This document shows, one piece after another, positions 9,311-18,576 of a stretch of 43,575 nt of DNA. The translations under genes were made by a program, and so were the position numbers. Below the pieces are notes generated by a model. It had not been told where the DNA came from. It saw nothing but the letters and a program-made list of their open reading frames with translations, and did no database searches. Position 1 is the first letter of the stretch. The number at the start of each line of letters is the position of its first letter. Source of the DNA: CAYMOV01 sp964392085 (GTDB lineage Bacteria; Oederibacteriota; Muellerivitia; Muellerivitales; Muellerivitaceae); assembly GCA_964392085.1 (NCBI GenBank), contig CAYMOV010000016.1:1-43575 (forward strand). The letters are read 5' to 3'.

Positions 9311-9349
9311 CAGCCGGCTTAGGCCCCGGCTTTAGCCGGGGACCGGCTG
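9311..9349. terminator. two-part hairpin after the polyamine operon
   Basis: CAGCCGG (9311-9317) pairs with CCGGCTG (9343-9349), and inside it CCCCGGC (9324-9330) pairs with GCCGGGG (9335-9341) around a TTTA loop. It starts 2 nt after the decarboxylase stop. No T-run follows; still the best terminator candidate for the operon. Confidence 0.55.
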
Positions 9350-9385
9350 AGGTCTTGGCCGCATCCTCCTGCTAAGGTGCCCCGA

Positions 9386-10039
9386 ATGGAAAAGCCCCCC
9401 CTGGCCTCGCTCCGAGAGAACAAGCTCGTGCTGATCCGCCATTCCGGGGAGGAGGCCTGGCACAAGAGCCGCCTGGAAGGACGCTTGGGGAGGCACCTGC
9501 AGGTCGGGTGGCCGCTTTCGGAGGGGCGGTTGCTCCCGTTCGACGAGGGCGCGCGCGTGGAAGTGGGTTTCTCGCATGAGAGCCATTTTTACGTCTTTTC
9601 GGTGCCCATCCTCCAGAGGAGCCGGAAGCCCCTCCCCCTCTTGGTGGTCCCCCGGCCCCTGGAGGAGGAACTCCTCATCTTCAAACGACGGACCTCGTCA
9701 CGGGTGACGGCCCTGATGCCCCTTTCCTATTCGGTGGAGGGCGCCCCGGGCCGGGACCATTCATTGATTTTGAGCCTGAGCGCCACGGGCATCGCCTTCA
9801 ATACCCCGCATCCCATCACCCCCAAGAGCCGCCTCCAGATGGAAATCCATTTGCCGGGGGCCACGGCCTCGCTCACGACCGAGGGGGAAGTGGTGGCCTG
9901 CGGGAAGGTCCCCCAGACCCAGATGGAACGCTACAAGATCCGCGTGAAATTCCTCCACGCGAACCGGACGGCCCAGGACCGGATCGTCCGATTCGTCCGT
10001 GAAAAGAAAAGGGAATTGGAGGAAAAGGGAATGGAATGA
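9386..10039 (+). CDS. PilZ-domain c-di-GMP receptor protein
   Basis: A 217-aa soluble protein with an N-terminal beta-rich YcgR-like domain (residues ~1-95) and a C-terminal PilZ domain (~96-205). The c-di-GMP motif RxxxR is present in KRRTSSR near residue 96, and the second motif, usually (D/N)xSxxG, is LSLSATG, so the first acidic position is Leu. Such proteins bind c-di-GMP and change motility, polysaccharide export or adhesion; the partner is unknown. ATG 9386 is chosen because AAGGTG lies 6 nt upstream; an in-frame GTG at 9377 is inside that site. It converges on a diguanylate cyclase gene, which suggests a local c-di-GMP module. Confidence 0.8.
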   Translation: MEKPPLASLRENKLVLIRHSGEEAWHKSRLEGRLGRHLQVGWPLSEGRLLPFDEGARVEVGFSHESHFYVFSVPILQRSRKPLPLLVVPRPLEEELLIFKRRTSSRVTALMPLSYSVEGAPGRDHSLILSLSATGIAFNTPHPITPKSRLQMEIHLPGATASLTTEGEVVACGKVPQTQMERYKIRVKFLHANRTAQDRIVRFVREKKRELEEKGME

Positions 10040-10366
10040 GGGACGGCCTTGTGGGGGGGCGGGGGATTAAACCCGCAAGGCCCGCCAAACGCGAATCTTA
10101 ACAGGGCGCTGATTTATTTCTTGCGCCCTGCCGTCAGGCGGCATAGCCGCCTGAGGACCCAAGCGAAATTTTTTTCGCAAGGCGAGTCAGCCGCCACGTG
10201 GGTCGAGCGGATCGTCGTGAATCCCCTGGTTTTTGGGGGATGATTCGCGAGTAAGAAACGACCCCACTTTTGATTATGTTCCCAATGGCAATGAAAAGTG
10301 GGACGTCCCCCTAACGCAAGCGGTAGGGGGGAAAAGCATCTTCAGTTCGGCTTTTTCATCATCCTG
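10040..10366. other. 327-bp convergent spacer packed with hairpins
   Basis: Between the PilZ and GGDEF stops lie five or more successive inverted repeats: GGCCTTG/CAAGGCC (~10045-10082), CAGGGCGC/GCGCCCTG (10102-10130), TCAGGCGGC/GCCGCCTGA (10134-10154, 9-bp stem, 3-nt loop), GCGAAA/TTTCGC (10163-10178), CCCACTTTT/AAAAGTGGG (10263-10302) and CCCCCTA/TAGGGGG (10307-10330). No open frame here looks real. It may be a double terminator enlarged by palindromic repeats, or a structured RNA. Confidence 0.6.
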
Positions 10367-11467
10367 CTAAGCCAATATTTTCTCGACGGCCTTATAGCAA
10401 TGGACCCGGCTGCGACCGCCGGCCTTGGCCTCGTACATGGCCTTGTCGGCGCGGTCAATGAGGGTGGCCGAACCGACCCCCTCCTCCCCCTCATAAGTGT
10501 CCAACCCGATGGAAACCGAAACCTTGACGCTGCGGCCCCGGACCATCATCTCATAGCCCTTGAGGGCCTGGAGGATCCGGTCGGCTAGGATCAGGGCTCC
10601 CTCTGAATTGGTCGTGGGAAGGACCGCCAAGAACTCGTCCCCGGCGTAACGGCCCACCACATCGGTGGTCCTGAAGAGGGAAGAAAGCTTCCCGGCGATC
10701 TGCTTCAGCAGGCGGTCGCCCATCGCGTGGCCGCAGGTATCGTTGACTTCCTTGAAATGATCCAGGTCGATAAAGATGACCGAGAGGGGCTGCTTATAGC
10801 GCCTGGCGCGGTTGAGCTCGTATTCGAGGATCTGGAGGAGGTACCGACGGTTGTAAAGGCCTGTCAAAGTGTCCCGCAGGGCCATCTCCTCGACCTGGGA
10901 GAACAACTTGGCGTTCTCAATGATGTAGGCGGCCTGGCGCGCGAACAGGACGATGATCTCCTGAAGCGCCAGGATTTCGGGACCGGATTCATAGGCCAGG
11001 AGGCCGACCAGACGGTCGCGGATCTCCAAGGGAATGAGGTCGACGTTTTTCCAGCCGAAATCAGCGCGGAGCCGGTCGCCGACCCGTTCCCGGGCGGCCC
11101 GGGAGTCGTCGGGGGACCGGAAAAGATTCAACTGGAGGAGTTGGTCCTCCTCCCCGTTTTCCAAGGGGAGGACCAAATCGACGACCTTACGCTCGGCGGT
11201 ACCCATGCCCGCCGCCCCCTTCAGGACTTCACCGGCTTCGTCATAAACGAATACGGCGGTGTGCTGGAGGCCGGTCCCGGCCTTTAACCCGCGCAGGATC
11301 GATTTCAGGAGGGTGGAAAGGGGCTTATTGAATTGGAGTTCTTCGGTGGCTTGGTAGAGGGACTGGAGGCCTTGGTTCAAGACCTGCCATTGGTCCGGGG
11401 TGCCGGACTGGGATACAAAAGTAGGGGAGGCTCCCCGTTTCACGGGAAGCGTTTTTTTGTTGGCCAT
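10367..11467 (-). CDS. diguanylate cyclase with N-terminal GAF-like domain
   Basis: A 366-aa soluble enzyme joining two GTP into c-di-GMP. Residues ~25-195 form a GAF-like sensor (HTAVFVYDEAGEVLKGAAG), then a short linker helix and a GGDEF domain (~200-360) starting DTLTGLYNRRYL. The metal/substrate motif DLDHFKEVND is intact, and the signature is AGDEF near residue 275, an accepted active variant. Five residues before it lies RTTD, the inhibitory I-site RxxD, so product feedback is likely. No membrane segment. ATG at 11467 has only a weak GGGAT ribosome site. It converges with the PilZ receptor gene. Confidence 0.9.
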   Translation of the reverse strand: MANKKTLPVKRGASPTFVSQSGTPDQWQVLNQGLQSLYQATEELQFNKPLSTLLKSILRGLKAGTGLQHTAVFVYDEAGEVLKGAAGMGTAERKVVDLVLPLENGEEDQLLQLNLFRSPDDSRAARERVGDRLRADFGWKNVDLIPLEIRDRLVGLLAYESGPEILALQEIIVLFARQAAYIIENAKLFSQVEEMALRDTLTGLYNRRYLLQILEYELNRARRYKQPLSVIFIDLDHFKEVNDTCGHAMGDRLLKQIAGKLSSLFRTTDVVGRYAGDEFLAVLPTTNSEGALILADRILQALKGYEMMVRGRSVKVSVSIGLDTYEGEEGVGSATLIDRADKAMYEAKAGGRSRVHCYKAVEKILA

Positions 11468-11823
11468 TAGATTGGATCCCGTTTGTCAGAACAGGAGATT
11501 TACATGAGCGAGAAGGGGAAAAGCGTCGTGGGGGTATTGTGCGGAAACCGTTTGGGGATGAAAAGGACTAAATGGCTTTTAGCTGGATTTTAGGGAAACT
11601 GTTTACCTTAAACACCGTGAAACCATTGTTTGAGGCCGTTTATTCCAATTCGAAATGAGGGGTTTGAAGGATAAAACGAGGTAAACGTTAACCTCAACAA
11701 GGCCGCTTAGAGGGTCGATTCCAAAATCCCGATCCGTATTTGACCTGGGACCGAAGGGAGAGTGTTAGGGCGCCCAGAACCCAGCTTGTTATCATGTTCG
11801 CTTTCAACCCAAGGAGGGTCCGC
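11468..11823. other. 356-bp divergent spacer, GGDEF / galE
   Basis: This AT-richer stretch must hold the promoters of the cyclase (minus) and galE (plus). It contains a 29-codon frame with a good ribosome site (11504-11593). GTTTACC near 11600 and GGTAAAC near 11682 form an inverted pair, and GAGGT/ACCTC flank the second. I see no clear -35/-10 pair. Confidence 0.4.
11504..11593 (+). CDS. possible 29-aa small protein
   Basis: ATG 11504 is preceded by AGGAG at 6-nt spacing, the best ribosome site in this spacer, and the frame runs 29 codons to TAG. The peptide is basic at first (MSEKGKSVVGVLCGN) and ends mildly hydrophobic (KWLLAGF). It lies just upstream of, and divergent from, the diguanylate cyclase. 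I do not recognise it; it may be chance or a leader peptide. Confidence 0.25.
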   Translation: MSEKGKSVVGVLCGNRLGMKRTKWLLAGF

Positions 11824-12854
<1,031 letters not shown>

Positions 12855-12858
<4 letters not shown>

Positions 12859-13850
12859 ATTGGGGAATCCTTTCCACGGGCGGGATCGCCCAAAAATTCG
12901 CCCGGGCGCTCCCGGCCTCCCATTCGGGGCGGGCGGTGGCGGTGGGAAGCCGCCGGCTGGAATCCGCGCAGGCCTTCTCCCGGGAGTTTGGGATCCATAA
13001 GGCCTACGGCCATTACGGAGACCTCCTGCGGGACCCGAACGTGGAGGCCGTTTATATCGCCACACCCCACCCCTTCCACCTCGAATGGACCCTGGAGGCC
13101 GCGCGGGCCAAGAAGCATATCCTCTGCGAGAAACCCATGGGGATGAACCTGGCCGAGGTCGAGAGGATGGTGGCCGCGGCCCAGGACAACGGCGTGGTTC
13201 TTATGGAAGCCTTCATGTACCGGTGCCATCCCCAAACGACCAAGCTCCTTGAGTTGATCCGGGAGGGAGTCATCGGGGAGATCCGGATGATCCGGGCCTC
13301 CTTCTGTTTCGACCGGGACCTGGGCCTCCAGCACCGGTTGTTCAACAAGTCCTTGGGCGGCGGGGCCATCCTGGACCTGGGGTGTTACCCCGCCTCGATT
13401 TCCCGCTTGTTGGCGGGAGTGGCCAGGGGCCAAGCGTTCGCCGTGCCCCTGGAAGTGAAGGGCGTCATCCACCGGGGAGCGGAGAGCGGCGTGGACGAGT
13501 GGGCCTCGGCGGTCCTGAAATTCCCGGGGGATATCCTGGCGGAGCTGTCCTGCGCGGTTCGGTTGGACCGGGAGCCGGGTTTCGTCCGGATCTATGGGTC
13601 GAAGGGCCAGATCACCGTGCCGTCCCCTTGGCACGCCTCGCAGGAGGCGGGGGATTCGAAAATACTCATCCAGCCGCAGGGCCAAGATTGGCACCGGGAG
13701 GCCGTCGTCACGGGCCATAAGAACATCTACGCCTATGAGGCGGACGCCTTCGCCGAGTCCGTGAAGAAGGGGAAGGTCGAACCGCCGTTCATGACCCCCG
13801 AGGACAGCCTGGGCAACGCCCGATTATTGGATTTGTGGCTCAATTCCTGA
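12855..13850 (+). CDS. Gfo/Idh/MocA family oxidoreductase
   Basis: An NAD(P)-dependent sugar or sugar-derivative dehydrogenase of 331 aa. The N-terminal Rossmann domain starts MNWGILSTGGIAQKFA, the conserved CEKPM motif carries the catalytic lysine near residue 95, and an alpha/beta C-terminal domain follows (GGGAILDLGCYP). Its form resembles the dihydrodiol dehydrogenase / 1,5-anhydrofructose reductase branch, but the substrate cannot be assigned. ATG 12855 overlaps the galE stop by 4 bp, so the two are translationally coupled and may act in the same sugar-nucleotide or glycan route. Confidence 0.85.
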
Positions 13851-13939
13851 GTTTTCCCGGCCTGGTCCGGCGACTGGGTTCAGGTTCGATGGAATCATCC
13901 GTTAGGACAGTTAGGGGAAGAGCCTATCGGAGGTGAGGT

Positions 13940-14470
13940 ATGTCCATCCAACCCGTCACGGGCGCGCAAGGAACCAGGGCGGTCAATCTCGCGCCAACCG
14001 TTTCCACGGCCGATATCAAGCTCAAGACGATCCAGGATATTTTCGACTGGCTCCGGGGCCTCGCCTCCAGCCCTCAGGAGCGACTCCAGCTCGACGCGGA
14101 GGAGTCGGCGTTCATGAAGCGTTCCGGGTTGGACGGCCTGATCCCCCAGGACGGCCTGACGGCGAAAAGCCTGGTAAATTGGGCCCTCAATGACGTTTCG
14201 CCATTTGACCTGAACCCGCCCAGCCCCGAGACTGTTGAAACCATCGACGCCCTGAAGTCCCTTTTGGCCCACCACCTGAAACACAAGTCCAAGCCCGACT
14301 TCGACCGGGTCCTCTACCTGCTTCGGTCAATCGACCACGACAAGGTGGACATGAACGGGAAACCCAAGCCCCAGGCGGAACCCGCGGTCCGCGACATCCA
14401 AAACGCCCACGGCAGTTACAACGACCGGACGGCCTACCTCGAGAAGCACCACAAACTGCGTCGGGACTGA
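13940..14470 (+). CDS. hypothetical protein, 176 aa
   Basis: I do not recognise this protein. It starts at ATG 13940 with GGAGGT 5 nt upstream, the strongest ribosome site nearby, and codon use matches the neighbours. It is soluble, hydrophilic and mostly helical, without signal peptide or cysteine clusters. Residues ~30-130 hold regular amphipathic helices (DIFDWLRGLASSPQERLQL, ALKSLLAHHLKHKSKPDF), and the end is rich in His, Lys and Asp. It stands alone between the dehydrogenase and a gene-poor stretch. Confidence 0.6.
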   Translation: MSIQPVTGAQGTRAVNLAPTVSTADIKLKTIQDIFDWLRGLASSPQERLQLDAEESAFMKRSGLDGLIPQDGLTAKSLVNWALNDVSPFDLNPPSPETVETIDALKSLLAHHLKHKSKPDFDRVLYLLRSIDHDKVDMNGKPKPQAEPAVRDIQNAHGSYNDRTAYLEKHHKLRRD

Positions 14471-14518
14471 CGGACCAAAAGTTTGTTCGAAACCAACCAG
14501 GAGAGCGTTGGAATATTA

Positions 14519-14674
14519 ATGAAAACAGCTACGCCGCTGAGCGCTCCAAAGAGCAAAACGAAGAGAATTACGGGTGCTGTGCTGGTATGTACGGCTGTTG
14601 TTGTTCCGTCATGGTTGCTTAGGATCACGTTGATCGGATTTGTTCTTCAATCGACGATAATGTTTTTTTGTTGA
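14519..14674 (+). CDS. doubtful small membrane-type ORF, 51 aa
   Basis: An ATG-started frame with a basic N-terminus (KSKTKR) and one hydrophobic stretch (ITGAVLVCTAVVVPSWLL), continuing hydrophobic to the stop. Ribosome site is poor: GGAG lies about 16 nt upstream. G+C is lower than in neighbouring genes. It could be a single-span peptide or noncoding. Confidence 0.2.
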   Translation: MKTATPLSAPKSKTKRITGAVLVCTAVVVPSWLLRITLIGFVLQSTIMFFC

Positions 14675-14858
14675 TGTTAGTTGTGCATGCCATCATCAGA
14701 GGACCTAAAAACAGGAATCGGAAAATGTTTGATCGGGATTGACTGCCCCATAGCTGGTTTGTAATGGGTCTTGATGGGTCATGAGCCGGACAGGTGTTTT
14801 TGGTTCGGGGTGGGAGCCAGTGTTTTTCGGCTGATTCCTCGAACCTGAGGCGCTGAAA

Positions 14859-14963
14859 CAATTTAAACACGTTCTTCCGGTAGAAACCCAACTCCTCCAC
14901 CGACTCCAGGATGTCGTCCGGGGCCTGGTGCTTTTCCTTCTTCCTGGGGATAGCCTCGGGACC
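14859..14963 (-). pseudogene. remnant of a second orn 3' end
   Basis: Bases 14889-14963 match 16169-16243 inside the intact orn at about 70 of 75 positions, same strand, 1280 bp apart. In the Orn frame it reads PEAIPRKKEKHQAPDDILES then VEELGFYRKNVFKL, which resembles the normal Orn C-terminus (compare E. coli ...YYREHFIKL) more than the intact copy's own end does. A TAA lies just upstream in frame and no start exists, so it cannot be expressed as an enzyme. The two copies bracket the NHL-repeat gene as direct repeats. Confidence 0.75.
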
Positions 14964-15068
14964 CTGTTAATGGAGTTAACCCAAGTCGATGGATCCCAAT
15001 CCCTTCCCCGGATCGTTTGAATAGGCCGATCAGGGGTTCGGTCTCGCTGTTTGCCCGCCACGGCCGGT

Positions 15069-16067
15069 TTACTGGTCTGTGAGCCGATAGAGGGAAACGT
15101 CGTCCCCGTTGGCTGTCATTAAGAGGCCGTCCGGCGTGAAGGTGATGCCGCTGACGCCCCCGAGAGCGTTTTGAAGGCCCCCCACCGTAAGGGTTCCCAG
15201 GTATTTCCCCTCGGGGCTGTAGGCCTTGATGAAGTTGCCCATCATGCTGGAGATGAAGACCCTACCCTTCGGGCTGATCGCGACCCCGGAGGCCTTGCCG
15301 TAGGGTTTGATGGACCTGAGGTATTCCCCGGCCGGGCTTAGGACCTGGACCCTGGAATTTTCCTCATCCGCCACGTACATCCGGCCCTTGTCATCGAATG
15401 CAATGGTCCGCGGGTTGAAGAACTCGACCTTGCCGTCCCCGGATTTCCCCCAAGCGGTCACGGCCGCTCCGGCCAGGGAGACTTGGACGACCCGCTGGGT
15501 CCCCGTGTCCGCGAACCAGAGGTTTTGATCATGCCAGGTGACGCCCCGGGGCCCGTAAAACCCCTGGGGAAGCGGGAAGTCGGCGATGCGGTGGCCGTTT
15601 TTTGTATATCCCCGGACGTCTGATTTGGCGGGATCCACCATATAGATGTTTCCCGACGGGTCCGAGGTGATGCCCCCGGGTTCCAAGAAATCCTCGGGCC
15701 CTTTGCCCTTCCGACCCACGGTTCGGATCAACCTTCCTGAACGGTCGAACCAAAGAAGCCTTCCGCCGTGATCCGAGACGACGAGGAGGTCCCCGTCCGG
15801 CGCAGTCGCTCCCCAGGCGTCAAAGGTTCCGCAGGCCTGCAGCTTGCCGGAAACCCGTGAGACGAGTGTGACTTTGAAGGGCCGGTCGGAAGGTGGGCCC
15901 AGGAGAAAGATGAGGGCTCCCAACAAGGCCAGGGCCAGGAGGAAGACCCCGAGGACGACGCGCGATTTGCGGGGGCCCGTGGGAGGGGGCGCGGGTGGAA
16001 TCGTGACCGCCAGTGGTGCGGTTTTCTTGGATCGAATCGGCTTTTTGCCTATGGACCGAGATGCCAC
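15069..16067 (-). CDS. membrane-anchored NHL-repeat beta-propeller protein
   Basis: 332 aa. A basic, proline-rich N-terminus and one transmembrane helix (~residues 37-57, VVLGVFLLALALLGALIFLL) anchor a periplasmic six-bladed propeller of NHL repeats: LLWFDRSGRLIRTVGRKGKG, GNIYMVDPAKSDVRGYTKNG, NLWFADTGTQRVVQVS and GRMYVADEENSRVQVLS are successive blades. Such propellers bind proteins or ligands; no catalytic function is apparent. Start is a GTG at 16067 with GGGGAG 6 nt upstream. It follows orn by 65 bp on the same strand and is flanked by two orn 3'-end copies, which hints at insertion here. Confidence 0.78.
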   Translation of the reverse strand: MASRSIGKKPIRSKKTAPLAVTIPPAPPPTGPRKSRVVLGVFLLALALLGALIFLLGPPSDRPFKVTLVSRVSGKLQACGTFDAWGATAPDGDLLVVSDHGGRLLWFDRSGRLIRTVGRKGKGPEDFLEPGGITSDPSGNIYMVDPAKSDVRGYTKNGHRIADFPLPQGFYGPRGVTWHDQNLWFADTGTQRVVQVSLAGAAVTAWGKSGDGKVEFFNPRTIAFDDKGRMYVADEENSRVQVLSPAGEYLRSIKPYGKASGVAISPKGRVFISSMMGNFIKAYSPEGKYLGTLTVGGLQNALGGVSGITFTPDGLLMTANGDDVSLYRLTDQ

Positions 16068-16132
16068 GCCGGACTCCCCATTAAAAAATTAAAGCTGAAC
16101 GGCCTTCCAAGGATCTTCCCCGCTCATGCGGG

Positions 16133-16678
16133 TCAAACCGGCTTAAAAAATCCCGACCGATAAACCTTCAACTCCTCCACCGACTCCAGGATGTCGTCCA
16201 GGGCCTGGTGTTTTTCCTTCTTCTTGGGGATGGCCTCGGGGCCGTACCAGCGCTTGACCAGCTCCTTCACGGTGGACACGTCCAGGTTCCGGTAATGGAA
16301 GAACTTCTCCAGGTCGGGCATGTATTTCGAGATGAACAACCGGTCCATATGCACCGAATTGCCGCAGAGCGGGCTGTCCTTCGGGATCAGGTGCCCCGCC
16401 AGGAACTCCAGGGTCTTCACCTCGGCGTCCCGCGCGGTCATCTTCGATTCCCTCACCCTCTGGATGAGTCCCGACTTGCCGTGGTGGGTCTTGTTCCAAT
16501 CGTCCATGGCCTCCAGCACCGAGTCCGGTTGGTGGATGGCGAAGACCGGACCCTGGGCCAGGATGTTCAGGCCCTTATCCGTGACCACGGTGGCGATCTC
16601 GAGGATGACGCAGGAAAGCGGGTCCAGCCCGGTCATTTCCAGGTCGATCCAACCGAGGTTCAGGGGCGCGGGGGGCAA
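16133..16678 (-). CDS. orn: oligoribonuclease
   Basis: 3'-5' exoribonuclease that clears di- to pentaribonucleotides, including pGpG from c-di-GMP breakdown. 181 aa, the usual length. All DEDDh residues are visible: D and E in WIDLEMTGLDP, D in GNSVHMDRLFISKYMP, and H with D in KHQALDD. The C-terminal end (KVYRSGFFKPV) departs from the usual YRxxFxKL form, which the broken copy at 14859 retains. Start is TTG 16678 with GAGGAG 5 nt upstream. It lies 9 bp behind the MFS gene in a minus-strand operon. Its role in pGpG turnover fits the c-di-GMP genes at 9-11 kb. Confidence 0.95.
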   Translation of the reverse strand: MPPAPLNLGWIDLEMTGLDPLSCVILEIATVVTDKGLNILAQGPVFAIHQPDSVLEAMDDWNKTHHGKSGLIQRVRESKMTARDAEVKTLEFLAGHLIPKDSPLCGNSVHMDRLFISKYMPDLEKFFHYRNLDVSTVKELVKRWYGPEAIPKKKEKHQALDDILESVEELKVYRSGFFKPV

Positions 16679-16687
16679 GGGGACTCC

Positions 16688-17995
16688 TCAGGGATGGGAT
16701 GGGGTATGGCCGGGGGACCGAAGGGTCTTTCCGCCGCTGAAGTATACGGCAGAACCGCCCAGGAGGCAGAACAGCGCGCCGGCCTGAAGGGCGTGGCCCG
16801 AACCGTATCGTTGGGCCAGGAACCCCAGGAGGAGGCTCCCCAGGGGCATTCCGCCCCCGAAGACGAGGGCCCAGAGGCCCATGATTCGGCCCCGAAGGTG
16901 GTTGGGGCAATGGGTCTGGAGGTAACTATTGCTGGTGGAGAAGAAAAGGATCAACCCAAAGCCGGCGATAAAAAGGAAAAAGGCCGCGCCCACGGGATGG
17001 GTCTGGAAACCTAGGAGCAGGAGGCAGACCGAGAAGATGACGATCCCGAGGTAGGCGGGGAACTGGGTCTTGAGTCGGTCATTCAGGAAGGCCACGAGAA
17101 GGGCGCCCATGCAGGCCCCCAGGCCGTTCATGGCCATGATCCAGCCGTAACCCGAGGCCTTTTCGTGGAGGGTTTCGATTACGAAGGGCGCCAGCTGGGA
17201 CTGGTAGGCCCACCCCCCCAGGCTCATGACCAACAGCAGGCCGAAGGTGCGGGCGAGCAACCGGTCCTTCAACACATATTCCAACCCGATCCGCAGGTGG
17301 GCCCATGTTCCCCCGGAGACACTGGGACGGACCTTCTCGGGAAGACGGATGCGCGCGATCCCGAAAAGCACGGCGAAGTAACTCGCCCCATCCACGAAGA
17401 AGCACCAAGCCGCCCCGACGGTGGAAAGGAGAAGTCCCGCGATCGGGGGGCCCAGGACCCGGCTGGCGTTGACCATGGCGCTGTTGAGGGCGATGGCGTT
17501 CGAAAGGTCCTTGGGCCCCACGAGCTCCACGATAAGGGCCTGGCGGGAGGGCATCTCGAAAGCCATGGCGGTCCCCCACAACCCGGCGAAAAGGAGAAGA
17601 AGCGTCGTGGCGTGGTGTCCCGTCAGGATCAGGACCCCGAAAACCAACGAAGAGGTCAAGGCGAACCAACTGGTCAACCGGAATACCGAGAGTTTGGGAT
17701 GGCGGTCCGCCAAGGACCCGGCGTAGAGGGCGAACAGCAGGATCGGGAGGGTGTTCATGAACGAGACCAACCCCGTCATGAACCTCGATTGGGTCCAGGT
17801 GAAGGCCAGCCAGGAGAGCGCGGCTGACCGGGTCCATGAGCCGACGAGGGAGATCCACTGGCCGATGTAGAAATAGCGATAGTTGCGGCTATGGAGGGAG
17901 GTGAAGGTGCGACGCCAACCCATAACCGGGGGGGCACCCTCCTGGGAAAACGGCTCATCGAGGGGCCAGGTCCCCTGAGGTCGGGTTGGACTCAC
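16688..17995 (-). CDS. MFS transporter, EntS/MFS_3-like
   Basis: 435 aa with about twelve membrane helices. The N-terminus (SLHSRNYRYFYIGQWISLVG) and the long A-like motif GSLADRHPKLSV are typical of the EntS-type major facilitator branch, mostly drug or siderophore exporters; the substrate is unknown. The start is taken as GTG 17995, which overlaps the sixA stop as GTGA and needs no own ribosome site; an ATG at 17923 is the alternative and lies closer to the usual family start. Confidence 0.85.
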   Translation of the reverse strand: MSPTRPQGTWPLDEPFSQEGAPPVMGWRRTFTSLHSRNYRYFYIGQWISLVGSWTRSAALSWLAFTWTQSRFMTGLVSFMNTLPILLFALYAGSLADRHPKLSVFRLTSWFALTSSLVFGVLILTGHHATTLLLLFAGLWGTAMAFEMPSRQALIVELVGPKDLSNAIALNSAMVNASRVLGPPIAGLLLSTVGAAWCFFVDGASYFAVLFGIARIRLPEKVRPSVSGGTWAHLRIGLEYVLKDRLLARTFGLLLVMSLGGWAYQSQLAPFVIETLHEKASGYGWIMAMNGLGACMGALLVAFLNDRLKTQFPAYLGIVIFSVCLLLLGFQTHPVGAAFFLFIAGFGLILFFSTSNSYLQTHCPNHLRGRIMGLWALVFGGGMPLGSLLLGFLAQRYGSGHALQAGALFCLLGGSAVYFSGGKTLRSPGHTPSHP

Positions 17996-18459
17996 CCGGG
18001 GAGGAGCTCGGGCTTAATGACCCAGGAGAGGGTGAAGGACGAATGGAAGTCGCCTTCCAAGGCCGCCAGGGTGCCGGTCTGGAAATGGATCGGCAGCCCC
18101 TTGCCGTCGGTGGTGAGGCGCCCCACCAATTGGTCGACGAAAGGCAGGTGACCCACGATCAAAAGCCCGTCCTTGGCGTCGTCCTCCAGGTCCCGGAGGA
18201 AGTCCTCGACGGAATCATCCGGGTTGAGGCCCGAGTGGGGCTCCGTAGGAAGGTTGTTGCCGAACCCCTGGGAAAAGACCTGGGCGGTTTGGAAGGCGCG
18301 TGTCTTGGAGGAATGCCAAACGGCCGTCACGGGAACCTTGGCCCCCTGGAGGAACTTGACGATCCGGGCGACGTCTTGTTTGCCCTTGGGGGTGAGGGCC
18401 CGGGTGGTGTCGGGGCCCGCGATGGATGCCTCGCCGTGGCGCATGATGTAGATTTTCAT
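17992..18459 (-). CDS. sixA: phosphohistidine phosphatase SixA
   Basis: 155 aa, single-domain histidine phosphatase. The RHG motif (IYIMRHGEAS) supplies the phospho-accepting His near residue 8; HSSKTRAFQTA and VGHLPFVDQL carry the other catalytic Arg and His. SixA removes phosphate from phosphohistidine domains such as Hpt or the PTS phosphocarrier. AGGAG lies 5 nt before ATG 18459. It opens the sixA-MFS-orn run. An HPr-type protein and a histidine kinase occur at 40-42 kb, but a link is speculative. Confidence 0.9.
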   Translation of the reverse strand: MKIYIMRHGEASIAGPDTTRALTPKGKQDVARIVKFLQGAKVPVTAVWHSSKTRAFQTAQVFSQGFGNNLPTEPHSGLNPDDSVEDFLRDLEDDAKDGLLIVGHLPFVDQLVGRLTTDGKGLPIHFQTGTLAALEGDFHSSFTLSWVIKPELLPG

Positions 18460-18576
18460 AAAGTCTCCTAGGGCGGATGGGTTTTTGGCATTGGCTTGAG
18501 ACTACTCCCTGATCGGCGCGGGACCCAAGCCCATTCTTCGCGGGGTTTTATGCGGGACAAACGAACCCACTGGCGG

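Larger units (their letters stand above)
14471..15068. other. 600-bp gene-poor stretch with a broken orn copy
   Basis: Lower in G+C than its surroundings. It holds a doubtful 51-codon frame (14519-14674) and, on the minus strand, a degraded copy of the orn 3' end (14859-14963). No other recognised gene, RNA or repeat was found. Confidence 0.5.

Noticed and set aside
14859..16243. Integrative element between the orn copies
   Set aside because: The interval holds only the NHL gene and the orn end; no integrase, recombinase or transposase is present, so only an insertion scar is claimed.
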